NCBI RefSeq assembly: GCF_029870285.1
Contig: NZ_JACSYA010000012.1
Location: 1-64,000 of the forward strand
From: Delftia sp. PS-11
GTDB lineage: Bacteria > Pseudomonadota > Gammaproteobacteria > Burkholderiales > Burkholderiaceae_C
DNA length: 64,000 nt
Direction: 5' to 3'
The notes under the pieces are model-generated. The model made no database searches, was not told where the DNA came from, and saw only the letters and a program-made list of their open reading frames with translations. This document shows positions 19,769 to 28,724 of this stretch, one piece after another. Numbering within the stretch: the stretch's first letter is position 1; each line of letters starts with the position of its first letter. The translations under genes were made by a program, and so were the position numbers.

Positions 19769-19929
19769 GGTCTCCCTTTCTTTCTGGTACGCCGCAGCCC
19801 GGGCGGCATGGAAAGCGGGAAAGCTTGCAGGGTTCTGCAGCGAATGGATATCGGATTGGTCTGAATCTGCGCTGCCAAAACCGCATCAGCCGCTGGCCTG
19901 CAAGAAATGGGCAGGCCAGGAGCAGGTTC

Positions 19930-21438
19930 TTACAGATTGATGAACACCGACTTGGTTTCCAGATACGCATCCAGCGCGGTCTTGCCCATGTCGCGGCCCA
20001 TGCCCGATTGCTTGTAGCCGCCAAAGGGCATGCCGGGGTCCAGGGTGCTGTGGCAGTTGACCCAGACCGTGCCGGACTGGATCCTGGGGATCAGGCGGTG
20101 GACCTTGGACAGGTTGTTGGACCAGATGCTGGCGCCCAGGCCGTAGGGCGTGTCGTTGGCCCAGGCGGCGACTTCATCCAGGTCGTCATAGGGCATGGCC
20201 ACCAGCACAGGGCCGAAGATTTCCTCGCGCGCCACGCGGTGCGTGTGCTGTACGCCGGTCAGCACCGTGGGCTGCACGAAGTAGCCACGCTGGCCCGCGC
20301 GGCCGCCGCCCACCACTACCTCGGCGCCCTGGCTGCGGCCGATGTCGATGTAGCCGCAGACACGCTCCATCTGCTCCTGCGAGACCAGCGGGCCCATCTG
20401 GGCGCTGGGGTCCAGGCCGTGGCCCAGCGTGAGTTGGCTGGCGTGGTCGGCCACATCGGCGACCACGCGGTCGAACATTTTTTTGTGCACGTACAGCCGC
20501 GAGCCCGCGCAGCAGACCTGGCCGTGGTTGAAGAAGATGGCGTTGGCCGCGCCCAGGGCTGCCGTGGCCGGGTCGCAGTCGTCGAGCACGATGACCGGGG
20601 ACTTGCCGCCCAGCTCCAGTGTCAGGCGCGTCATGTTGTCCATGCAGGCATGGCCGATCAGCTTGCCCACCTCGGTGGAGCCCGTGAAGCTGACCTTGTT
20701 GACCAGTGGATGCGATACCAGCGGAGCGCCCGTGCCGGGGCCGTCGCCGGTGACCACGTTGAAGACGCCGGCCGGAAAGCCGGCCTCCTGGATCAGCTCG
20801 GCCAGCATCAGCGCGGTCAGCGGCGTCTGTTCGGCGGGCTTGAGCACCAGGGTGCAGCCTGCGGCCAGCGCGGGCGCGAGTTTCCAGGTGGCCATGAGCA
20901 GCGGGAAGTTCCAGGGCACGACCGCAGCCACGACGCCCACGGGCTCGCGCCGGGTGTAGGTGAACATCTGGGCCTCGGGCGCAAAGGGCACGGAGTGCTC
21001 GTGCGTCATGCCTTCGATCTTGGTGGCCCAGCCTGCCATGTAGCGCACCGAGTCCACGGCCATGGCGATGTCCACGGCCCGTGCAATGGCGGCCGACTTG
21101 CCGTTGTCCAGCGATTCGACTTCGGCCAGTGCCTGGGCATGGGTTTCCATGAGGTCGGCCAGCCTGAGCATGAGCCGCTCGCGCTCGACGGGGCGCATGC
21201 GGCCCCAGGGGCCTGCATGCAGCGCGCGGTGGGCGGCGCGCACGGCCAGGTCCACGTCGGCCGGGCCGGCGCTGGTGACTTCGGCGATCACGGCTTCGGT
21301 GGCCGGATTGACGCTGCTCAGGTGCTGGCCGCTTTGCGCAGCGACCCACTGGCCGTCGATGAACAGGCCATGCCTGCCACGGTTCAGAAAGGCGCTGGCG
21401 CGCTCGGAGATCTGGTGCTGGATGTCGCTGAGGTTCAT
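19930..21438 (-). CDS. NAD(P)-dependent aldehyde dehydrogenase
   Basis: A 502-residue class 1/2 aldehyde dehydrogenase. The catalytic cysteine is in 'FFNHGQVCCAGSRLYV', the general-base glutamate in 'LTLELGGKSP', and the oxyanion asparagine in 'VVPWNFPLLMATWK'. 'FTGSTEVGKLIG' is the nucleotide-binding turn. It starts at 21438, where the family begins ('MNLSDIQ'). It lies 129 bp downstream of the PQQ alcohol dehydrogenase gene in the same direction, so it should oxidise the aldehyde made in the periplasm to the acid once it reaches the cytoplasm. Confidence 0.92.
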   Translation of the reverse strand: MNLSDIQHQISERASAFLNRGRHGLFIDGQWVAAQSGQHLSSVNPATEAVIAEVTSAGPADVDLAVRAAHRALHAGPWGRMRPVERERLMLRLADLMETHAQALAEVESLDNGKSAAIARAVDIAMAVDSVRYMAGWATKIEGMTHEHSVPFAPEAQMFTYTRREPVGVVAAVVPWNFPLLMATWKLAPALAAGCTLVLKPAEQTPLTALMLAELIQEAGFPAGVFNVVTGDGPGTGAPLVSHPLVNKVSFTGSTEVGKLIGHACMDNMTRLTLELGGKSPVIVLDDCDPATAALGAANAIFFNHGQVCCAGSRLYVHKKMFDRVVADVADHASQLTLGHGLDPSAQMGPLVSQEQMERVCGYIDIGRSQGAEVVVGGGRAGQRGYFVQPTVLTGVQHTHRVAREEIFGPVLVAMPYDDLDEVAAWANDTPYGLGASIWSNNLSKVHRLIPRIQSGTVWVNCHSTLDPGMPFGGYKQSGMGRDMGKTALDAYLETKSVFINL

Positions 21439-21567
21439 GCTGGGCTCCTGGGTTGAAAGCGGTGTTGCGGTGTGGGAATGGAGGCTGTGGCTGGCCAGCC
21501 GGCCAAGGCGCGGCCTGGCCCTGCCGCGTGGCGGCAGGGGCATCGGGCATGCGTGGGGGCAGGGCGC

Positions 21568-23679
21568 CTATTTGGGCCGGATCGCGTCGGCAGTGCCCTG
21601 GATGAAGGCTTTGATCTTCTCGACGTCGTCCATGCTCAGCTTGCCCGTGAAGTCGGGCATGCCGCGCGCCATTGCCGGGCCCTTGAAGATGAATTTATCC
21701 AGGTGCTCGATATAGGCCGGGTCCATGTAGCCGAGGTTGGGCAGGTTGCCGCCCCGGTCCACGCCGGGTACGCCATGGCAGAAGGCGCAGTTGCTCACGT
21801 ACAGGGCCGTGCCTTCGGCGACCAGGCGCTTGTCGTAGGGCACGCCCTGCAGCAGCCGGCCCTGCTGGTAGGCCACGAAGGCCGGAGGCTCGGCCTTGCC
21901 GTCCAGTGCGAAGGTATAGACCGTGCCCGGGCCCTTGCGCTCGGTGTGGCGCGCCGCCAGGCCGTAGACGCCGCCCCAGCCCACGGCGATGGAGACGTAC
22001 TGGCGGCCATCGACCTCGTAGGTGATGGGCGCGGCCACCACGCCCGTGCCCGTGGGCTTTTCCCAGAGCTTCTTGCCATTGCGCGCGTCATAGGCCACGA
22101 AGCGCCCGTCGGCCGTGCCCTGGAAGACCAGATTGCCTGCTGTAGCCAGCGTGCCGCCATTCCAGGGCGAGGCGTGCTCGACACGCCAGCGCTCCTTTTG
22201 CGCCACGGGGTCCCAGGCGATGAGCCGGCCGAAGGGCGCGCTCTTGGGCGGCTCCATGTTGACCAGCGTAGCCGTGTTCCAGCCGATGTTGCTGTGCGGC
22301 TCGGGCAGGGTGCCGGCATTGAACTTCCAGTTCTTGTTGTCCTGTAGGGTCAGCGGCACATGCTGGGCCGGCAGGTAGGCCAGGCCCGTGTCGGGGCTGT
22401 AGGACATGGAGTGCCAGTTGTGGGCGCCGAAGGGGCTGGGGATGATGTCGCGGGCGCGGTCGCCGCTGCGCGCAATGGGGGTCTCGATCGGGCGGCCCTT
22501 GGCGTCGTAGCCGCTGGCCCAGTTCACATCGACGAAATTTTTGGCCGAGATGAACTGGCCATTGGTGCGGTCGATGACGAAGAAAAACCCGTTCTTGGGC
22601 GCATGCAGTATGACTTTGCGCGGCTTGCCGCCGATCTTGAGGTCGGCCAGCACCATGGGCTGGGTGGAGGTGAAGTCCCAGTTTTCGCCGGGCGTTTCCT
22701 GGTAGTGCCAGACATATTCGCCCGTGTCGGGGTTCAGCGCCACGATGCTGGCCAGGTACAGGTTGTCGCCGCCTGCGGGGCTGCGCTTGGACTGGGCCCA
22801 TGGCGAGCCGTTGCCTGTGCCGATGTACATGAGGTTGAGCTCGGGGTCGTAGGCCATGCTGTCCCAGGCTGTGCCGCCGCCGCCGGCTTCCCACCATTTG
22901 CCTGCGGGGTCCCAGGTCTTGGCGGCCCGGGCCATGGCCTCGTTCTCGAAGGGCTGCGACGGATCGCCAGGCACGGTGAACCAGCGCCACTGCTGGGCGC
23001 CGGTCGCTGCGTCATAAGCCGTGACATAGCCGCGCACGCCGTATTCGGCGCCGCCGTTGCCGATGACCACCTTGCCCTTGATGACGCGCGGCGCGCCCGT
23101 GATGGTGTAGGAGCGGCTGCGGTCGATGATGGTGTCCTGCTCCCAGACCTTCTGGCCCGTGGCGGCATCCAGCGCCACCAGCCGGCCGTCGAAGGCGGCC
23201 ACGAAGACCTTGCCCTGGTAGACGGCCACGCCACGGTTGACCACGTCGCAGCAGCCCTTGAAGCCGCTGGCGCGGTCCACGCCGGGGTCATAGCTCCACA
23301 GCCGCTTGCCGCTGCGCACATCCACCGCGTGGACCACGCTCCAGCTGGCGGTCACGTACATGATGCCGTCCACCACCAGCGGCGTGGACTCCACGCCGCG
23401 CGTGGATTCCAGGTCGTAGGACCAGACCAGGCCCAGCCGCTTCACATTGGAGGTGTCCAGCTGCTTGAGCCGCGAAAAGCGCGTCTCGCTGTAGTCCAGT
23501 CCATGGCTGGGCCAGTCCCTGGAGGTGCGGGCGTTGGCCTGGATGCGCTGCGAGTCGATGCGCGCGGTGGCGGCGAGCATGTGTTCTGGCGAGCCCTTGG
23601 CCTGCGCCAGGGCCGTGCCTGAATGGGCCAGCGCCATGCCGGCAGCCAGCAGGGCACAGGAAAGCACGTGGGTCTTCAT
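21568..23679 (-). CDS. PQQ- and heme c-dependent alcohol dehydrogenase (quinohemoprotein, type II)
   Basis: A 703-residue periplasmic enzyme with signal peptide (cleavage after 'GTALAQA'). The eight-bladed propeller holds PQQ: the adjacent-cysteine disulfide is in '[12 protein letters not shown]', and the catalytic aspartate and calcium-ligand region around '[14 protein letters not shown]'. Tryptophan-docking repeats such as '[14 protein letters not shown]' recur. A C-terminal cytochrome c domain has 'CAFCH' and a distal methionine in 'MARGMPDF'. Length and architecture match quinohemoprotein ethanol dehydrogenase of Comamonas testosteroni, which is known to be made as apoenzyme because that host does not make PQQ. 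An AAGGAG site lies ten bases before the ATG at 23679. Confidence 0.93.
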   Translation of the reverse strand: MKTHVLSCALLAAGMALAHSGTALAQAKGSPEHMLAATARIDSQRIQANARTSRDWPSHGLDYSETRFSRLKQLDTSNVKRLGLVWSYDLESTRGVESTPLVVDGIMYVTASWSVVHAVDVRSGKRLWSYDPGVDRASGFKGCCDVVNRGVAVYQGKVFVAAFDGRLVALDAATGQKVWEQDTIIDRSRSYTITGAPRVIKGKVVIGNGGAEYGVRGYVTAYDAATGAQQWRWFTVPGDPSQPFENEAMARAAKTWDPAGKWWEAGGGGTAWDSMAYDPELNLMYIGTGNGSPWAQSKRSPAGGDNLYLASIVALNPDTGEYVWHYQETPGENWDFTSTQPMVLADLKIGGKPRKVILHAPKNGFFFVIDRTNGQFISAKNFVDVNWASGYDAKGRPIETPIARSGDRARDIIPSPFGAHNWHSMSYSPDTGLAYLPAQHVPLTLQDNKNWKFNAGTLPEPHSNIGWNTATLVNMEPPKSAPFGRLIAWDPVAQKERWRVEHASPWNGGTLATAGNLVFQGTADGRFVAYDARNGKKLWEKPTGTGVVAAPITYEVDGRQYVSIAVGWGGVYGLAARHTERKGPGTVYTFALDGKAEPPAFVAYQQGRLLQGVPYDKRLVAEGTALYVSNCAFCHGVPGVDRGGNLPNLGYMDPAYIEHLDKFIFKGPAMARGMPDFTGKLSMDDVEKIKAFIQGTADAIRPK

Positions 23680-23761
23680 GGTGTCTTGTCTCCTTGTGGG
23701 TGTTCTTGCGTGCATGGCGCCGGCATGCAGGTGCGCCATGCCTTAGACGATAGGAAATGAA

Positions 23762-23797
23762 CGCCCCTGTCACAACATTCGGATTTACCCAGGGGCG
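23762..23797. promoter_or_regulatory. Inverted repeat upstream of the alcohol dehydrogenase gene
   Basis: CGCCCCTG (23762-23769) and CAGGGGCG (23790-23797) form a perfect 8-bp inverted repeat with a 20-base spacer, 83-118 bp upstream of the alcohol dehydrogenase start. The spacer contains ACAACATTCG (23772-23781), a 10-mer repeated upstream of the TonB receptor gene. It may be an operator, or a stem-loop ending the receptor transcript (no T-run is present). Confidence 0.4.
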
Positions 23798-23829
23798 ATG
23801 TGTACCGCGATGGAACACCTGGGGCGTGC

Positions 23830-26004
23830 TCAGAAGCTGCGGCTCAGTGTCAGTCCGGCAGACAGGCCGCGCCGCGCGCCCGGCTCGAAGTAGCGCTGGC
23901 TGCCTTCGTTGACGATGACCGAGCCCGCATAGCGCCGGTCCGTGAGGTTGTCCACGCGCACGAAGGCCTGTGCGCCCCACTGCTGCCATTGCCGCGACCA
24001 GCGCAGGCTGGTGCCCCAGACGGTATAGCCGCCAGCGTGTTCGGTGTTGCGGTCATTCACGGCCACAGGGCCGCTGTGCAGCATGTCCACTGTCCACGTC
24101 CATTTCGGCGACAGTTGCCAGGCCAGCTCGCTCCACAGGCGCCGGGGGGAGGTGCCTGCCAGGCGTGCGCCTGCGGGCACCGGGGCGGCGGGCGTGGCGC
24201 AGGGTGCGCTGTCGCAGGTCAGGAAGCCGTCGCGATAGCGCGCCTGCAGCAGCGTCAGCGCGGCGCTGGCCGACAGCGCGCCCCACTGGGCGTTGCCTCC
24301 GAACTCCAGGCCGCGCCGCAGCGTGCGCCCTGCGTTCTGGTAGGTGGCGCGGCCTGCGGTGTTGGACAGCACCGTGAGTTCGCGCTGGGTATGGGTCTCG
24401 AACAGGGTGAGGTTCCAGCCTGCGTTGCCATGGCGCCCGCGCAGGCCGATCTCGGCGGTGTTGTGGGCGCTGGCGGCAAGGCCGGTGTTGAGCCCGCTGC
24501 CGCCTCCTGGTCGGTAGGCCGCCTCGTTGAGCGTGGGCGTCTCCATGCCCCGGCCCACCGAGGCGTGGGCCACCAGGCCCGGGCCCAGGTTCACGCGCAG
24601 GCCCAGCGAGGGCAGCCAGCCGCGCCAGGCCATGCGGCCGCTGTCGTCGCCATTGCCGGGGACGATGAAATGGTCCTCGGAACGGTAGCGCACACGCGCC
24701 TGGCGCAGGCCGGCACTCAGCGCCAGGCGCTGGGTGCGCCACTCGGCCTGTACGTAGGGGTCGGCCGAGCTGGCGCGGTTGCGTTCGTCGCGGCGCAGCC
24801 GGCCCAGCACGCCCAGCTGGCTGCCGATGAAGTTTTCGTAGCCGCGCCGCGTCTCGGCCTGCCCGTCGTAAGCCAGTCCAGCCGACCAGTCCAGCTGGCC
24901 GCCCGCCACATCTTCGTGCGTGCTGCGCCAGCGCAGGTTCATGCCCGCGTAGTCCCGGTCCAGGTCGATCACGCCGCCCGAATGCGAGGGCGGCGCCTGC
25001 GTGGCCGCAGGGATGGACTGGTACTGCAGCACCGAGCGCGTGCCCGCATAGGCCATCAGCTCCAGGCGCCGGCCTGCCGCAAAGCGGTGCTGCCAGGCCG
25101 CGCCCAGCTGGCGCTGGCGCACGCTTTTGCGCGTGTCAAAGCGCAGCGCGCTGGCGGTGGTCTGGCCGGGGTCGGCATCGAATTCGGCGCGTGTCAGTCC
25201 CAGCGGGTCTTGGGCGTCGGAGCGCTGCTCCTGGTATTGCAGCAGCCACTGGTTGTCGCCATCCTGGCGCGAGAGCTTCATGTGGGCCGTGCTGCGGTCG
25301 GCAGCCGACTGGGGGCGCGTGCCGCTGGTGGCAAAGCGCTCGATATGGATGGCGTAGCGCCAGGGCGCGCCGCTGCCAGATGCCGCATCACCGCCCAGGG
25401 TGCCGCGCAACTGGGTGGACAGGCGCCAAAGCCCGTCCGGGCCCACGGCCATGCCGCTGCGCCACAGGCCTGGCTGCTGCCCCTCTTCGGTGTACAGCAG
25501 CAGGGCACCACCTGCGCCGTTGCCATACAGCACGGCAGCCGGGCCGCGCACCACATCGATGCGTTCGGCAGAGCCCAGCGGAAAATTCGCAGCCTGCCCC
25601 TGGCCATCGGGGGCGCTGGCGGGAATGCCGTCCACATACAGCCGCAGGCCGCGCACGCCGAAGGTGGAGCGCGCCCCGAACCCGCGCACCGAAATCTGCA
25701 GGTCCTGGGCGTAGTTCTGGCGGTTTTGCACCACGATGCCCGGCACGCGCGCCAGTCCTTCGGACAGGTTGATCTGCATCTGGCCTTCGCGCAGCAGGCT
25801 GCCGTCCACGCTGTCGATGGTGGCCGTGGCGCGCCATGGATCGGGGCCTGCGCCGGAATCGGCCTGCGTGGCGCTGACGATCACAGGCGCCAGCAGGGCC
25901 TCGCTGCGGTCTTGCGCCGCATCCGCAGCCTGCACCGGCAATGTCAGCAGCGCGCATGCCAGCGGGGCGCCCAGGGCGGCAAAAGGGACAGTGGTGCGTG
26001 TCAT
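23830..26004 (-). CDS. TonB-dependent outer membrane receptor, PqqU/YncD-like
   Basis: A 724-residue receptor with signal peptide, plug and 22-strand barrel ending in phenylalanine. The plug stretches 'VQNRQNYAQDLQISVRGFG', 'GVRGLRLYVDGIPA' and 'PDGQGQAANF' closely follow what I recall of E. coli YncD, now PqqU, the TonB-dependent importer of pyrroloquinoline quinone. A 'YQSIPAATQAPPSHSGG' loop also resembles that protein. It lies directly upstream of a PQQ-dependent dehydrogenase and the window has no pqq biosynthesis genes, which fits PQQ scavenging. I chose the ATG at 26004 from the signal peptide. Ligand assignment is inference; a siderophore receptor is the alternative. Confidence 0.85.
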   Translation of the reverse strand: MTRTTVPFAALGAPLACALLTLPVQAADAAQDRSEALLAPVIVSATQADSGAGPDPWRATATIDSVDGSLLREGQMQINLSEGLARVPGIVVQNRQNYAQDLQISVRGFGARSTFGVRGLRLYVDGIPASAPDGQGQAANFPLGSAERIDVVRGPAAVLYGNGAGGALLLYTEEGQQPGLWRSGMAVGPDGLWRLSTQLRGTLGGDAASGSGAPWRYAIHIERFATSGTRPQSAADRSTAHMKLSRQDGDNQWLLQYQEQRSDAQDPLGLTRAEFDADPGQTTASALRFDTRKSVRQRQLGAAWQHRFAAGRRLELMAYAGTRSVLQYQSIPAATQAPPSHSGGVIDLDRDYAGMNLRWRSTHEDVAGGQLDWSAGLAYDGQAETRRGYENFIGSQLGVLGRLRRDERNRASSADPYVQAEWRTQRLALSAGLRQARVRYRSEDHFIVPGNGDDSGRMAWRGWLPSLGLRVNLGPGLVAHASVGRGMETPTLNEAAYRPGGGSGLNTGLAASAHNTAEIGLRGRHGNAGWNLTLFETHTQRELTVLSNTAGRATYQNAGRTLRRGLEFGGNAQWGALSASAALTLLQARYRDGFLTCDSAPCATPAAPVPAGARLAGTSPRRLWSELAWQLSPKWTWTVDMLHSGPVAVNDRNTEHAGGYTVWGTSLRWSRQWQQWGAQAFVRVDNLTDRRYAGSVIVNEGSQRYFEPGARRGLSAGLTLSRSF

Positions 26005-26101
26005 GGTGTGCGGGCAGAGGTCGATGCCCGCGAGGTTAGCGGGCGCAGGAAATCGCTCCAACACGGGTGATTTCCCTAGTGCTGACCTGTGCCGGTGTGG
26101 A

Positions 26102-26111
26102 ACAACATTCG
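26102..26111. promoter_or_regulatory. Shared 10-mer upstream of the TonB receptor gene
   Basis: ACAACATTCG occurs here, about 102 bp upstream of the receptor start, and at 23772-23781, about 97 bp upstream of the alcohol dehydrogenase start, in the same orientation relative to both genes. It also lies 21-30 bp upstream of the divergent regulator gene. It is a candidate binding site for that regulator. Confidence 0.35.
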
Positions 26112-26131
26112 CGGCAACCCCGACTGCCGCC

Positions 26132-27295
26132 ATGCCCCAGCAACCTGCCTGCCTTCTGCCATCCAACCTTTTCTATGCCTCACGGCAGGACCGGGTGGCG
26201 CTGGCGCGCGAGCGCTATTTCGAGCACGGCGAGCGTCCTTCGGGGCTGGTGCCGGAGCCGGTGCTGCAGTCCTGGACGCGCTGCCTGGGCGCCCGCCGCA
26301 GCCCTGATGAGAAAATCAGCTTCGACCCGGTCAGCAAGATCCGCACGGCCACCTTGCTGACGCACAACCGCGCGCTGATCGAGGCCGCCAGGGACCCCAT
26401 CGCCGAGCTGGAGACCGTGATCGCGGGCAGCCAGGCGCGCGCCATGCTGACCTGCAGCGAAGGCGTGGTGCTCATCGCATCGCGCCCCACGCCCGGTGAT
26501 GGCCCGCTGCTGCTGTCGGCTGCGCGCGTGGGCGTGAACATCGCCGAAGACGCTGTGGGCACGGGGGCGCCCGGGGTGGCCGTGCGCACGGGCGAGGTCT
26601 GCCATGTGCGCGGCGGCGAGCATTTTTTCCGCTGCCTGGCCTCGCTGCACTGCGCGGCAGCGCCTGTGCGCGATGCCAGCGGGCGTACCGTGGCCATGCT
26701 GGACCTGAGCAGCGAGGCCGGGCCTTTTCGCTTCGACGCTGGCGCCATGGCGCACATGTATGCGACCTGCATCGAAAACCGGCTGCTGGCGGAGGCCGCA
26801 CGCATGCATCTGCTGCTGCGCTTTCAGTCCAGCAAGAGCATGTTCCACACGCCGCTGGAAGGGCTGGCGGCCGTCGATGGCGAGGGCCGTGTGCGCTGGT
26901 TCAATGGCGTGGGCGCGCAGCTGTTCGACAGCCCGCGCTGGCAGGCCGAGGGGCTGGATGCCGAGGAGGTGTTCGGCCTGGGTCTGGGCCAGCTGCTGGA
27001 TCTGGCTCACCACGGCCAGGCCCGCCCGCAGATGCTGCCCACAGGACTGACGCTGTGGATGCAGGCGCAACTGGACGAGCGCCAGCCCCATGCCGTGCCG
27101 CAGCGGCCTGCCATCGGGGTCGAGCCACAGGCCGAGCCGCCGGCCGATGCCCCCTCGTCGCTGGGCGAGGCCAGCCGTGAACTGATCGAGCAGGCACTGG
27201 CCCGCTGCCAGGGCAACATCTCCCAGGCCGCGCGACTGCTGGGCGTTTCGCGCGGGCTGCTGTACCGGCGCCTGCGTGCCTGGGGGCAGCTGTAG
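26132..27295 (+). CDS. GAF-Fis transcriptional regulator lacking the AAA+ domain
   Basis: A 387-residue protein of the AcoR type. An N-terminal segment of about 60 residues ('VPEPVLQSWTRCLGARRSPD') and a GAF-like sensor domain (about residues 70-220) are followed by a PAS-like middle part and a C-terminal Fis helix-turn-helix ('ALARCQGNISQAARLLGVSR'). The central sigma-54 AAA+ domain with GAFTGA is absent, so it is not expected to drive a sigma-54 promoter itself. It is divergent from the TonB receptor/alcohol dehydrogenase/aldehyde dehydrogenase set, which makes it their likely regulator. The inducer is unknown, possibly an alcohol or aldehyde. Confidence 0.82.
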   Translation: MPQQPACLLPSNLFYASRQDRVALARERYFEHGERPSGLVPEPVLQSWTRCLGARRSPDEKISFDPVSKIRTATLLTHNRALIEAARDPIAELETVIAGSQARAMLTCSEGVVLIASRPTPGDGPLLLSAARVGVNIAEDAVGTGAPGVAVRTGEVCHVRGGEHFFRCLASLHCAAAPVRDASGRTVAMLDLSSEAGPFRFDAGAMAHMYATCIENRLLAEAARMHLLLRFQSSKSMFHTPLEGLAAVDGEGRVRWFNGVGAQLFDSPRWQAEGLDAEEVFGLGLGQLLDLAHHGQARPQMLPTGLTLWMQAQLDERQPHAVPQRPAIGVEPQAEPPADAPSSLGEASRELIEQALARCQGNISQAARLLGVSRGLLYRRLRAWGQL

Positions 27296-27296
27296 C

Positions 27297-28238
27297 TCAG
27301 GCTGTGGCGGCCGGGGCCCGGTACACCAGCACCTTGAGGCTGCGCTCAGGGTCGATATCGGCGAAGGCGGCCGGATTGGCAACGCGTTCCACGAACTCCA
27401 GCGCGGGCGCCTGTTCGCGCATCTGCTCATGCAGGAAGGCTGTGCCCATCTCGGGCGCGTTCAGGCACAGCAGCACATGGCCGCCTGGGCGCAGCAGGTC
27501 GGGCAGACGGCGCATCAGCCGGGCATAGTCCTTGGTGGCGACGAAGCTGCCTTTCTGGTAGCTGGGCGGGTCCACCACGATCAGGTGGTAAGGTCCGCCG
27601 CGCGTGATCTTGCCCCAGCTGCTGAAGATGTCGTGGGCCAGAAAGCTGGCGCCGGACAGGTCGTTGAGCCGGTGGTTGTGCTGGCCGGTGGCCAGCGCGC
27701 CCTGGGCCATGTCCATGTTCACCACCTGGCGCGCTCCGGCCTGCAGCGCTGCCACCGAAAATGCGCAGGTATAGGCGAAGAGGTTGAGCACCTTGAGGCC
27801 GAAGCGGTGCTCCGGGTGGCTGGCGACATGTTCGCGCACCCAGCGCCGGCCTTCGGCCATGTCCAGGAAAAGGCCGTGGTTCTGGCCGCGCAGCACATGC
27901 ACGCGGTAGCGGGCGCCGGCTTCGGTGACCACGTGCATATCCGGCACTTCGCCCGCCATGAGGCGGGTTTCTGCAGGGGCAGCGGGCTGGCGCAGCTGGC
28001 AGACCCAGTTCAGAGGCCATCCGGGTGCCAGTGCGCTCCAGCGCTGCTCCAGCGCATGGCCGATGGCAGCCAGCGCGGCATCATCGAGCGGCTGGAAGCT
28101 GGTGAGCACGAAAACCGGGGGATATGCATCCAGTGTCAGATGCTCACAGCCGGGGTGCAGTCCTCCCCGGCCATGGAAGATGCGTTGGGCATCTGAGGAG
28201 AGTTCCATCCGGGCGATGGCGTCGAGCAGGGCTTGCAT
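27297..28238 (-). CDS. Class I SAM-dependent methyltransferase (RlmI/RlmK-like)
   Basis: A 313-residue methyltransferase. The SAM loop is 'VLNLFAYTCAFSVAALQAGA' and the catalytic-loop region is 'VVDPPSYQKGSF', characteristic of the rRNA large-subunit methyltransferase K/L and I C-terminal domain family. The N-terminal part ('GQNHGLFLDMAEGRRWV') fits the same group, but an N-terminal PUA or THUMP domain is missing, so it is shorter than RlmI. An RNA substrate is likely. The gene converges with the regulator gene at 27295, leaving only one base between stop codons. Confidence 0.85.
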   Translation of the reverse strand: MQALLDAIARMELSSDAQRIFHGRGGLHPGCEHLTLDAYPPVFVLTSFQPLDDAALAAIGHALEQRWSALAPGWPLNWVCQLRQPAAPAETRLMAGEVPDMHVVTEAGARYRVHVLRGQNHGLFLDMAEGRRWVREHVASHPEHRFGLKVLNLFAYTCAFSVAALQAGARQVVNMDMAQGALATGQHNHRLNDLSGASFLAHDIFSSWGKITRGGPYHLIVVDPPSYQKGSFVATKDYARLMRRLPDLLRPGGHVLLCLNAPEMGTAFLHEQMREQAPALEFVERVANPAAFADIDPERSLKVLVYRAPAATA

Positions 28239-28724
28239 GGGTCAGTACGGAAAAGCGGGGCTGCAAGTGTATGCAGTTTGTGCACTGTTGCCTGAACTTC
28301 AACCTGCTTGGATAGTCCGCCTTGCCCTTGCGTTTTGCAGCGCACGATGCTTGCCCCACCTTGGCATGCATTCCTCGGGCTTTGTGGATGCTCGGTCCAA
28401 AAATAGGATTATTCCTGTCAAATTTTCCATCAAATTCAGACCAGTCCTAATTATTGTTTTTCGAAAATATAACAAGATGCTCGCTTTAAATTCAGGAGGC
28501 ATTGATGGATTCGGATCAAGGATCCATGTGGATCGTAATGACTGGGATTGGCCTGAAAATATAACTGCATCAACGCAAGTTGCATTGATTTCTTGCTTGT
28601 GATATCACCAAGTGGCTGAATGCGGTGGTGAGGTGTTTTTGTCAGGAACTAGAATTACATCGTCCAATTTTTTTGCTTGGCGTGGACAAGATCAACCTTT
28701 GGGGCGATTTGCCTGAAAATATAA
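28239..28724. other. AT-rich intergenic region with direct repeat, palindrome and 19-codon reading frame
   Basis: No convincing gene. Base composition falls sharply from about 28380 onward. GCCTGAAAATATAA occurs twice exactly 160 bp apart (28551-28564 and 28711-28724), the second copy abutting the ATG of the LysE-family gene. GATCCATGTGGATC (28521-28534) is an inverted repeat. A 19-codon frame at 28505-28564 has a good AGGAGG-type site and ends inside the first repeat copy. Together they may form a leader controlling the exporter, or mark a recombination scar. Confidence 0.4.

Larger units (their letters stand above)
19199..19871. repeat. Duplicated segment B, paralogous to 16554-18248
   Basis: Near-identical DNA surrounds both S41 copies: the 3' flank 'GCCTGTGCCCGCCAGG' (B) against 'GCCTGTACCCGCCAGG' (A), and about 105 bp of 5' flank from 'GGTCTCCCTTTCTTTCTGG' to 'GGATTGGTCTGAATCTG' in both. 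The two segments lie in the same orientation with the porin gene between them. Divergence is a few percent, so the duplication is fairly recent. Confidence 0.8.

Noticed and set aside
23680..23829. Sigma-54 promoter upstream of the alcohol dehydrogenase gene
   Set aside because: No GG-N10-GC pair with adequate flanking match was found, and the nearby regulator lacks the AAA+ domain.
28505..28564. 19-codon gene as an independent protein
   Set aside because: A good ribosome binding site is present, but the peptide has no recognisable features; it is kept only as a possible leader.
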